In this document: one piece after another, positions 1-6,173 of the stretch
Layout of the letters: each line of letters starts with the position of its first letter
Position numbering within the stretch: position 1 is the first letter of the stretch
DNA from: Pseudomonadota bacterium
Lineage (GTDB): Bacteria > Pseudomonadota > Alphaproteobacteria > Rickettsiales > SXRF01
Length of the DNA stretch: 9,507 nt
Direction of reading: 5' to 3'
Assembly: GCA_028873275.1 (NCBI GenBank)
Contig: JAGWLJ010000036.1
Location: 1 to 9,507, forward strand
Notes under the pieces: generated by a model
Told to the model about the DNA's origin: nothing
What the model saw: the letters and a program-made list of their open reading frames with translations, nothing else
The model's database searches: none
Program-made: the position numbers and the translations under genes

Positions 1-1
1 A

Positions 2-859
2 GAGGAAAAAACGCTTCCCGGTTGGGAAGGCTACAAGGGAAGCAAGCCGGTCAGGATAGGTAACCAAGCTGCACAGCAGCGGCAGCTCGATATTTATGGC
101 GAACTGATCGATTCAGTGTACCTAGCGACGCAGTATGTTGAGGGGATTTCGTATGATGGCTGGGCTGCGCTCAGTAACACCATCAATTACGTCTGCGGGC
201 ACTGGAAGGAGCCCGATCACGGCATCTGGGAATTCCGAGGCGCGCCGCAGCATTTCCTGCACTCGCGGCTGATGTGCTGGGTTGCGCTCGACCGCGCGCT
301 GAGGCTGGCCGATCATGAATCGGTTCCGCCGCAGACCCACTGGCATGAAGTGCGCCGCCGCCTTTATTATTCCATTTACGAGGATTTCTGGAATGAGGAG
401 CTGCAGAGCTTCGTGCAGTACAAAGGTGCCAAAACGGTGGATGCCTCGGCGTTGGTGATGCCGCTTAGCCGTTTTATCGCTCCCACCGATCCCAAGTGGC
501 TCTCCACTCTGGATTATATCGGAAAACGGCTGGTCACCGATGCATTGGTGCAGCGCTATGAAATCAGTCACATCGATTTTGAAGGTCTTGACAAAAGCCA
601 GGAGGGCAGTTTCACCATGTGTTCCTTCTGGTATATCGAGTGCATGGCGCGTGCCGGGCAGGTCGAACGCGCACGGCTGTTATTTGAAAAAATGCTGGGC
701 TATGCCAACCATCTCGGGCTTTACGCTGAAGAATTGGGCATGGACGGCTCGCATCTGGGGAATTTTCCGCAGGCATTCACACACTTGGCATTGATCTCCG
801 CCGCCTGGGCGCTGGACCGCAAGCTGAGCGGAAAGCCCATGAGAAACTGGCGATTCTGA
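2..859 (+). CDS. GH15 family glycoside hydrolase (glucoamylase/trehalase type), C-terminal part
   Basis: The frame is open from base 2, so this is the last ~285 codons of a gene starting left of the window; a GTG at 116 is internal, because the GH15-like sequence LPGWEGYKGSKPVRIGN lies before it. Family enzymes are usually about 600 residues, so roughly half is missing. GH15 enzymes have an (alpha/alpha)6 barrel and release glucose from non-reducing ends of alpha-glucans, or cleave trehalose, with inversion. Visible motifs are PDHGIWEFRG, with the likely general-acid Glu at codon 230-232, and YAEELG followed by LGNFPQAFTH, with the likely general-base Glu in the pair at 728-733. The segment CWVALDRALRLAD between them is also typical. 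No signal peptide can be judged. The stop (857-859) abuts the stop of the opposing SDR gene. Nearby GT4 and debranching genes favour an alpha-glucan substrate, but trehalose cannot be excluded. The family call is firm; the substrate is inferred. Confidence 0.9.
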   Translation, partial: EEKTLPGWEGYKGSKPVRIGNQAAQQRQLDIYGELIDSVYLATQYVEGISYDGWAALSNTINYVCGHWKEPDHGIWEFRGAPQHFLHSRLMCWVALDRALRLADHESVPPQTHWHEVRRRLYYSIYEDFWNEELQSFVQYKGAKTVDASALVMPLSRFIAPTDPKWLSTLDYIGKRLVTDALVQRYEISHIDFEGLDKSQEGSFTMCSFWYIECMARAGQVERARLLFEKMLGYANHLGLYAEELGMDGSHLGNFPQAFTHLALISAAWALDRKLSGKPMRNWRF

Positions 860-1672
860 CTATCCCATCGCCAGTGCGCCACCGTCGATGACGATTGTCG
901 TACCGGTCATGAAGGCGGCGAGATCGCTTACGGCGAAGAGGGCTACGCGGGCAATGTCGTCGGGTACGCCGACGCGCCCCAAAGGTATTTCTTTGGCGTG
1001 TTGTTTGATGACGTCGCCATGCGCCATCTTATCCATGTCCGGCTTGTTCTTTTCAACGCCCGGCGTTTTTATCAGAGTCGGCGCAAGGGCAAGTACACGG
1101 ATATTATCCTTGGCCATCTCCTTGGCCAGTGTAGCAGTAAGGCCTCGCACGGCAAATTTGGAAGCGCTGTAATGAGCAAAACCCGGCGAGCCATGGAACC
1201 CCGTCACCGACGCTAAATTAAGTATAACGCCACCGCCGTTATTCGTCATGCGCGGAATGGCGGCGCGGGCGCCGTTGAAAACGCCGCGAACATTGGTGTG
1301 AATCACATTCTCCCATTCATCCTTGCTTATTTCCATGACGGGTGTCGAAGGATATATCCCGGCGTCGTTGACCCAAATATCCAGCCGGCCGAATCGGCCG
1401 TCAGCCTCCTCGGCAGCACGCTCAATGCTGCCTTCCTCACGTGCGTCGCAAGTGACGCCAATAATGTCATTTTCCCGAGTGGCCAGATGCTCGAGTGCGT
1501 CACGCCATGCCGCTTCGTCCTTATCGGCAATTACCAGATTGGCGCCCGCCTCCGACAATCGTCGGGCGATAGCCAGCCCAATGCCGCGTGCTCCGCCGGT
1601 AACGACCGCAGTGCGGCCTCTCAGCGAAATTAACTGAGAAATCGGGGCATCGGTGAGATCAAGCGCCGGCAT
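860..1672 (-). CDS. SDR family NAD(P)-dependent oxidoreductase
   Basis: A 270-residue classical short-chain dehydrogenase/reductase, a cytosolic Rossmann-fold enzyme oxidising or reducing an alcohol/carbonyl substrate with NAD(P). Visible motifs are the cofactor loop TGGARGIG (residues 25-32), an acidic residue D50 at the end of beta-2 that usually favours NAD(H), CDA near 75-77, NDAG (102-105, commonly NNAG), N127, S155 and the catalytic Y168-x3-K172 (YSASK). The C terminus, TGTTIVIDGGALAMG, is typical. An in-frame ATG 30 bases further upstream (1702) is possible, but it lacks a Shine-Dalgarno and would overlap the upstream gene. The ATG at 1672 has GAGG 7 bases before it and begins 4 bases after the hdeD-like stop, so the two genes are probably co-transcribed. 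The substrate is unknown: sugar, polyol and 3-oxoacyl SDRs share these motifs. The 3' end abuts the convergent GH15 gene. Confidence 0.9.
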   Translation of the reverse strand: MPALDLTDAPISQLISLRGRTAVVTGGARGIGLAIARRLSEAGANLVIADKDEAAWRDALEHLATRENDIIGVTCDAREEGSIERAAEEADGRFGRLDIWVNDAGIYPSTPVMEISKDEWENVIHTNVRGVFNGARAAIPRMTNNGGGVILNLASVTGFHGSPGFAHYSASKFAVRGLTATLAKEMAKDNIRVLALAPTLIKTPGVEKNKPDMDKMAHGDVIKQHAKEIPLGRVGVPDDIARVALFAVSDLAAFMTGTTIVIDGGALAMG

Positions 1673-1676
1673 GTGC

Positions 1677-2243
1677 CTACCTCGCCATGGGAGTGGTGGC
1701 ATGGCCGGCCAGCATTATCAGTGCAACGCCATAAAGGATCAGGTTGATGGCAACGATCCAGCCGATATAGAATACGCCAAGCCCGGGCCATCCGGCCCAC
1801 AGCAGCGCCGCCAGTATCAGTGTCACGATGCCTGCGAACAGCATCCATCCCCAACGGCGTACAGGACGGAACTGGAAGGCCAATAGCAACTCGAAAATTC
1901 CTTCAGCGGTTAGAAAAATCGCTATCACGGTAATCAATGCCAGTAATCCGGCAAAAGGCTCCCACAGCATGAATAAGCCGATGGCAACCGACAATATGGC
2001 CGAAGCCAGCGACCACCAATGTATGCGCGCATGCAGCGATAATACAAACTGAACAATGCCGCTAACCAGCAATATGGCGCCGATCAGCAACTCGACTCCG
2101 AGCGCTACGGCACCTGGCAATATAGCCGCCAGTCCTCCCAGCACAATGAAGAGGATTCCCTGTAAAGCGTAGCTGGTGCGGTGATCTCGTACATCGCGCT
2201 CCATGCGGGATTGGAAATCATTGAATGTGCCGGTCATCGCCAT
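1677..2243 (-). CDS. HdeD-like (DUF308) six-helix inner-membrane protein
   Basis: A 188-residue integral membrane protein. After a soluble N terminus of ~25 residues (FNDFQSRMERDVRDHR), six hydrophobic segments follow at roughly 28-45, 48-69, 76-95, 97-121, 128-148 and 152-181. The paired-helix pattern with glycine-rich helices and short Arg/His/Trp-rich connectors (LHARIHWWSLAS, FQFRPVRRWGW) is typical of the HdeD/DUF308 family, whose E. coli member belongs to the acid-resistance island; the molecular function is unsettled. The start is the ATG at 2243, preceded by GAGGAGG with a 5-base spacer. It is the first gene of a two-gene minus-strand unit with the SDR gene and is divergent from the GT4 gene. 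I call the family, not the biochemical role. A general stress role is inferred from the family name alone. Confidence 0.82.
   Translation of the reverse strand: MAMTGTFNDFQSRMERDVRDHRTSYALQGILFIVLGGLAAILPGAVALGVELLIGAILLVSGIVQFVLSLHARIHWWSLASAILSVAIGLFMLWEPFAGLLALITVIAIFLTAEGIFELLLAFQFRPVRRWGWMLFAGIVTLILAALLWAGWPGLGVFYIGWIVAINLILYGVALIMLAGHATTPMAR
1680..1683 (-). promoter_or_regulatory. ribosome-binding site deciding the SDR start
   Basis: Read on the minus strand, GAGG ends 7 bases before the ATG at 1672, and its last G is directly followed by the TAG stop of the upstream HdeD-like gene. Ribosomes ending the first gene would sit on this site, so translational coupling is likely. It supports the shorter SDR start over the one at 1702. 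Confidence 0.6.
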
Positions 2244-2248
2244 AGCAT

Positions 2249-2255
2249 CCTCCTC
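2249..2255 (-). promoter_or_regulatory. strong Shine-Dalgarno of the HdeD-like gene
   Basis: On the minus strand GAGGAGG lies 5 bases before the ATG at 2243. It fixes this ATG rather than the second Met two codons later and predicts efficient translation of the hdeD-SDR unit. Confidence 0.7.
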
Positions 2256-2358
2256 TTAATCTCTTCAACAAACGCCCGCCGGGATAAAAATGCGATAGGA
2301 AACCGTGGCCACTGCTTCCTCAGCGATATTTTATGTCGCCATAGATGTAATGGCGCTT

Positions 2359-3429
2359 ATGAGAATCGCGCAGATAGCCCCTTTGATCGAAAGCGTTCCC
2401 CCCAGGCTGTATGGTGGCACCGAACGCATGGTGTCCTATCTCACTGAAGAGTTGGTGCATCAGGGGCATGAGGTGACGCTGTTCGCCAGCGGCGATTCGG
2501 TGACGTTGGCGCAGCTGGAGATATGCTTGCCCACGGCCATCCGCCTGACTCCCAGTATCAGCAATCCGCTTCCCTACTACATGATAATGTTCAGGGAGGT
2601 GGCCAGGATGGCGCACCGTTTCGACATATTGCACTTCCATACCGATTTTCTGCATTTTCCACTTCTGCCGTGTTTCGGCGTGCCAGCAGTGACCACGCTG
2701 CATGGGCGGCTCGATATCCCAGATTTGCAACCGCTCTACGATGTTTTCAATGACGTGCCGGTGGTGTCCATCTCCAATCATCAGCGGCGATCGTTGCCGC
2801 AGGCGAGCTGGGCGGCAACGGTGTATCACGGATTGCCGGCGGCGCATCTGCCGTTTACTTTGAAGCCTCAGGGAGGTTATCTGGCGTTCCTGGGAAGAAT
2901 TTCACCGGAAAAACGTGTTGATCGCGCCATCGCCATTGCGCGTGAGGCTGGCATGAAAATCAGGATCGCGGCCAAGGTGGATGTCGCCGACCGAGAATAT
3001 TTTGTGCGGGAGATAGAGCCATTGCTGACGCATCCGCTGGTGGAATATATCGGTGAGATTGATGACCGCCGCAAGGGCGAATTTCTCGGCAATGCGCGGG
3101 CGCTGCTTTTTCCTATCGATTGGCCGGAGCCGTTCGGCCTGGTAATGATCGAAGCCTTTGCCTGTGGCACACCGGTAATTGCATGGCCGTGCGGGTCGGT
3201 GCCGGAAGTGCTTGAGCATGGACGCACGGGATTCATCGTCAGCAGTATTGCCGAGGCGGCTAAGGCGGCGCATCTTGCAACCAGCCTGGAACGCACGCAG
3301 ATACGACGCCGCTTTGAGGATCGCTTCAGCGCCACACGCATGGCTGCCGATTATCTCGCCTTGTATCGGCGCATGCTGCGGTCGCGGGCGGCTGCGCCTA
3401 TGGGTAAAACGCTAGCGGCATTGCAGTAA
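2359..3429 (+). CDS. GT4 family glycosyltransferase
   Basis: A 356-residue GT-B fold, retaining glycosyltransferase, predicted cytosolic or membrane-associated, transferring a sugar from a nucleotide-sugar donor. The N-terminal domain begins MRIAQIAPL and has the acceptor-side loop YGGTER (about 18-23). The C-terminal domain shows FLGRISPEKR (R180 and K185 expected to contact the donor phosphates) and the E-x7-E motif (E257, E265) in EPFGLVMIEAF, followed by CGTPVIAWPCGSVPEVL. I chose the ATG at 2359 because family members start with this sequence. In-frame alternatives are ATG 2350 and GTG 2305; the latter has AGGA 4 bases before it and would add 18 residues. The gene lies 4 bases upstream of the debranching-type gene, so an operon is likely. 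Donor and product are not readable; context suggests glucan or trehalose-like sugar metabolism. Confidence 0.88.
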   Translation: MRIAQIAPLIESVPPRLYGGTERMVSYLTEELVHQGHEVTLFASGDSVTLAQLEICLPTAIRLTPSISNPLPYYMIMFREVARMAHRFDILHFHTDFLHFPLLPCFGVPAVTTLHGRLDIPDLQPLYDVFNDVPVVSISNHQRRSLPQASWAATVYHGLPAAHLPFTLKPQGGYLAFLGRISPEKRVDRAIAIAREAGMKIRIAAKVDVADREYFVREIEPLLTHPLVEYIGEIDDRRKGEFLGNARALLFPIDWPEPFGLVMIEAFACGTPVIAWPCGSVPEVLEHGRTGFIVSSIAEAAKAAHLATSLERTQIRRRFEDRFSATRMAADYLALYRRMLRSRAAAPMGKTLAALQ

Positions 3430-3433
3430 CGCT

Positions 3434-5620
3434 ATGGTCGCGAATGTCATACAGCTGCCGCATCAGGATTCGGAAGCGGTCGAGCCGTTTTATATTCCCG
3501 CTTCTACTTCTATTCTTGAGCGTCGGCCGCGTATTCTCAAGCACGGCAATACCTTTGCCATGTTTGATCATTACGGTGACATAACCGGCCGCAGCGGTGC
3601 GCCGGAAGGGCTTTACCATGAGGATATGCGCTTCCTCTCATTGTTGATGCTGAAAATCAATGGTAGCCGACCACTGCTTCTTAGTTCCAATGTGCAGAAT
3701 AACAACGTGGTGCTGGGCGTTGATCTGACCAATCCGGATTATGCTAACGGAGACCAGATTACGCTGGCACGTGATACGGTACACCTTATTCGCTCCAAAT
3801 TCCTATGGAATGCTGGTTGCCATGAACGACTGGGGATTCATAATTATGATGTCCATCCGCATGATATAACCATTACCCTCAGCTTCGGCTGCGACTTCGC
3901 TGATCTATTCGAAGTGCGTGGCCAGAAGCGAGAACACCGAGGAGAATACAAGATCGAGATGGTAGAAAGCGGTGTAATCTGCATTTATACCGGGTTGGAT
4001 AAGGTGGTACGGCGGACGGTTATCCGATTCGATCCTGCGCCTGGTAAATTGGACAAACAATCCGCCACATTTCAGCTCAGTATGGATCCGGGAAAGCGGC
4101 TGGCGCTTTTTTACAGCATACGCTGCCTGGAAAAAGCACAGGTTCCGCCGCGTCACCATTTCTCACGTGCCTTGCGTGAAGCGCGCAGCTGTCAGCAGGA
4201 CCTGACCTGTCGTGTGGCCGGGATAGAAACATCGAATGCCATTTTCGATGAAATCGTACGGCGTTCGGCCAGCGATCTGGCCATGCTGACCACGGCGACG
4301 CCACAGGGCGATTATCCCTATGCCGGCATTCCCTGGTACAGCACGGTTTTTGGCCGTGACGGTATCATCACCGCTATGCAGATGCTTTGGGCCGACCCGC
4401 AGATGGCGCTAGGCGTGCTCAATTGTCTCGCCCACTGGCAGGCGCGCGAGACCGATCTCGAAGCCGATGCCGAACCGGGCAAGATCGTGCATGAAATGCG
4501 CTTCGGAGAAATGGCTCGCCTTAAAGAAGTGCCGTTCGGTCGCTATTACGGCTCGGTGGATAGCACGCCGCTGTTTGTCATGCTGGCGGGGATGTATTAC
4601 GAACGCACTGGCGATACTGCCGCCATTGCCCGGCTGTGGCCTAATATCGAGGCGGCGCTGCGCTGGATGGACCGCTATGGAGACCTCGACGGTGACGGCT
4701 TTATCGAATATCCGGGCAAGAAAAACGGCGGGCTGACCAATCAGGGATGGAAGGATTCGCATGATTCGGTATTTCATGCCGACGGCGCCCTGGCCCGCGG
4801 GCCGATTGCGTTGTGCGAGGTACAGGGCTATGCCTATGCGGCAAGGCTTCACGCTGCAAAAATGGCGGAAGCGCTGGGCCTCAAAGCGCTGGCCGCCATG
4901 CTCGAACACCAAGCGGCAGCGTTGAAGGTGCGGTTTGTAGAGAGCTTCTGGTGCGAGGATATCGGTACATTTGCCCTAGCGCTAGACGGGGATAAGCACC
5001 CTTGCCGCGTGCGCACCTCTAATGCCGGGCATCTGCTATTTACCGGCATGATAGACTATAAATATGCAGAGATGGTGGCAAATCAGCTGCTGTCGGAGGA
5101 ATTTTTTACCGGCTGGGGTATCCGCACCGTTGCCGCCACGGAGGTGCGCTATAATCCCATGTCCTACCATAACGGCTCCGTCTGGCCGCATGACAACGCG
5201 CTGATTGCGCTCGGCATGGCGAATTACGGCTTTATCCGCCGCTGCCAGCGCGTATTCACCGGCGTATTCGACGCCGCTACTCCCATGGAGCTGCGCCGTC
5301 TGCCGGAATTATTCTGTGGATTCAGCCGTCGTCCCGGCAGAAACCCGACGCTGTATCCCGTGGCCTGTATGCCGCAGGCTTGGGCGAGCGCTGTGCCGTT
5401 CTCCCTGCTTAAAGCCTGCCTCGGACTCAATTGTAATCCAATGCAGGAGGAGATCTGCTTCCGTAGACCCAGTCTACCGTCTTTCCTCGATCGTATTATT
5501 CTGCGGCAGATAAGAGCGGGAGAATCCCACATGGATATCATGCTGCAGCGCCACGGCGAAGAAGTAGCGGTCAATGTGTTGAGCCGTACCGGCAACGGAC
5601 GTGTCAGCGTAACTCTATGA
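3434..5620 (+). CDS. amylo-alpha-1,6-glucosidase / glycogen-debranching-type protein
   Basis: A 728-residue two-domain protein. Residues ~25-215 form the N-terminal beta-rich debranching-associated domain (LKHGNTFAMFDHYGDI, GLYHEDMRFLS). From ~265 on there is an (alpha/alpha)6 barrel of the amylo-1,6-glucosidase type, with GIPWYSTVFGRDGIITAM (GRDG at 307-310), DSTPLF (376-381), QGWKDSHDSVFHADG and NGSVWPHDNALIALGM (N580 onward). Such proteins are expected to hydrolyse alpha-1,6 branch glucose or related oligosaccharides in the cytoplasm; no signal peptide is seen. Length fits the bacterial single-polypeptide family, which lacks the 4-alpha-glucanotransferase domain of eukaryotic debranching enzyme. 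The ATG at 3434 is 4 bases after the GT4 stop without a clear Shine-Dalgarno, so translation may be coupled. Orthologues are often labelled only from the fold, so the exact substrate is open. Confidence 0.88.
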   Translation: MVANVIQLPHQDSEAVEPFYIPASTSILERRPRILKHGNTFAMFDHYGDITGRSGAPEGLYHEDMRFLSLLMLKINGSRPLLLSSNVQNNNVVLGVDLTNPDYANGDQITLARDTVHLIRSKFLWNAGCHERLGIHNYDVHPHDITITLSFGCDFADLFEVRGQKREHRGEYKIEMVESGVICIYTGLDKVVRRTVIRFDPAPGKLDKQSATFQLSMDPGKRLALFYSIRCLEKAQVPPRHHFSRALREARSCQQDLTCRVAGIETSNAIFDEIVRRSASDLAMLTTATPQGDYPYAGIPWYSTVFGRDGIITAMQMLWADPQMALGVLNCLAHWQARETDLEADAEPGKIVHEMRFGEMARLKEVPFGRYYGSVDSTPLFVMLAGMYYERTGDTAAIARLWPNIEAALRWMDRYGDLDGDGFIEYPGKKNGGLTNQGWKDSHDSVFHADGALARGPIALCEVQGYAYAARLHAAKMAEALGLKALAAMLEHQAAALKVRFVESFWCEDIGTFALALDGDKHPCRVRTSNAGHLLFTGMIDYKYAEMVANQLLSEEFFTGWGIRTVAATEVRYNPMSYHNGSVWPHDNALIALGMANYGFIRRCQRVFTGVFDAATPMELRRLPELFCGFSRRPGRNPTLYPVACMPQAWASAVPFSLLKACLGLNCNPMQEEICFRRPSLPSFLDRIILRQIRAGESHMDIMLQRHGEEVAVNVLSRTGNGRVSVTL

Positions 5621-5654
5621 TTACATTAATAATTAATCGTAAACAAAAGATCGC

Positions 5655-5683
5655 TTGTATATTGTGGTTGTTATCTATATGCT
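5655..5683 (+). promoter_or_regulatory. candidate sigma70-type promoter for csp
   Basis: TTGTAT (5655-5660) and TATGCT (5678-5683) are separated by 17 bases. The -10 matches 4 of 6 consensus positions and the -35 matches 3 of 6, so the match is modest. Transcription would begin near 5690 and give a leader of about 200 bases, comparable in kind to the long leaders of cold-shock genes in other bacteria. Confidence 0.35.
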
Positions 5684-5721
5684 AACCCCGAGTTTTCTTG
5701 AGTACTCTTTGCATTTGCCGT

Positions 5722-5886
5722 CCGCCTTCGTGGCGGGGTATCCGATGGATACTGAATGATCTTCCCAAAGTTGATCCAGACAGCGTTTGAAGAGTCGGCC
5801 GGTGCGCCAGTGATGGGCATCCGGGGGAAGACTCTTACGGCTGCCTCATGGTGAGGTTGCCGACAACGCTATAGTCTGTAAGGAGA
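5722..5886 (+). promoter_or_regulatory. structured 5' leader of the cold-shock gene
   Basis: The sequence directly shows several foldable elements: CCGCC/GGCGG around a TTCGT loop (5722-5736); GTATCC/GGATAC around GAT (5738-5752); a 7-bp long-range stem AAGAGTC (5790-5796) with GACTCTT (5830-5836); and a strong hairpin 5838-5862, whose arms CGGCTGCCTCA and TGAGGTTGCCG pair with one U-U mismatch and one G-U pair around loop TGG. A competing 7-bp pairing, TCTTCCC (5760-5766) with GGGAAGA (5825-5831), shares bases 5830-5831 with the long-range stem. The last hairpin ends 17 bases before the Shine-Dalgarno AAGGAG (5880-5885). Known cspA leaders in enterobacteria act as RNA thermosensors by switching structure. 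That this leader does so is inference. I cannot match it to a named RNA family. Confidence 0.6.
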
Positions 5887-5891
5887 CAACA

Positions 5892-6110
5892 ATGGCAAAC
5901 GGTATCGTTAAATGGTTCAATCCGACCAAAGGTTATGGATTCATTCAGCCCGATCAGGGCGGCAGCGACGTGTTCGTGCACATCAGTGCACTGGAACGCG
6001 CCGGCATCGCCAACCTCAATGAAGGTCAGCGCGTGTCCTATGAGCTTGCCACCAACAAGGGCAAGACCTCGGCCGCCAATCTGAAGCTGCTCGACGCCAA
6101 CGCCGCGTAA
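5892..6110 (+). CDS. cold-shock domain protein (CspA family)
   Basis: A 72-residue single cold-shock domain, an OB-fold beta-barrel that binds single-stranded RNA/DNA and melts RNA structure. The RNA-binding motifs KGYGFIQP (RNP1, about 13-20) and DVFVHIS (RNP2, about 26-32) are intact, as is the N-terminal MANGIVKWFN. The length and the ERAGIANLNEGQRVSYEL segment fit alphaproteobacterial Csps. The ATG at 5892 follows AAGGAG with a 6-base spacer. The gene has a long structured leader upstream and a strong terminator 18 bases after its stop, followed at once by a DEAD-box helicase gene. It probably acts as an RNA chaperone at low temperature or under general stress. Some Csps are constitutive, so cold induction is inferred from the leader and neighbour, not shown. 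Confidence 0.96.
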   Translation: MANGIVKWFNPTKGYGFIQPDQGGSDVFVHISALERAGIANLNEGQRVSYELATNKGKTSAANLKLLDANAA

Positions 6111-6128
6111 GCTTTTATCATTACCGGG

Positions 6129-6164
6129 CAGGCATCGCCCTTCAAAGGCGATGCCTGTTCTTTT
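6129..6164 (+). terminator. rho-independent terminator between csp and the helicase
   Basis: A perfect 11-bp stem, CAGGCATCGCC (6129-6139) with GGCGATGCCTG (6147-6157), encloses the 7-base loop CTTCAAA and is followed by TTCTTTT (6158-6164). The T-run ends directly before the AGGA (6165-6168) Shine-Dalgarno of the helicase gene, so termination here would stop the csp transcript before the helicase. Read-through seems required for helicase expression from the csp promoter. Confidence 0.85.
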
Positions 6165-6173
6165 AGGATTATT

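Larger units (their letters stand above)
5621..5891 (+). other. gene-free region between debranching gene and csp
   Basis: This 271-base stretch has no credible gene. Its first ~35 bases are AT-rich and show no hairpin with a T-run, so no terminator for the debranching gene was found. The rest holds a candidate promoter near 5655-5683 and a long leader that can fold into several hairpins ahead of the cold-shock gene. An open frame crossing it on the minus strand (5835-6188) is a shadow of csp and lacks family resemblance. Confidence 0.7.

Noticed and set aside
2244..2358. Divergent promoters between the HdeD-like and GT4 genes
   Set aside because: AT-rich pieces such as GATAAA and TAAAAT (minus strand) exist, but no matching -35 box at proper spacing was found on either strand. 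No GGAAC/CGTT general-stress sigma motif pair was seen.
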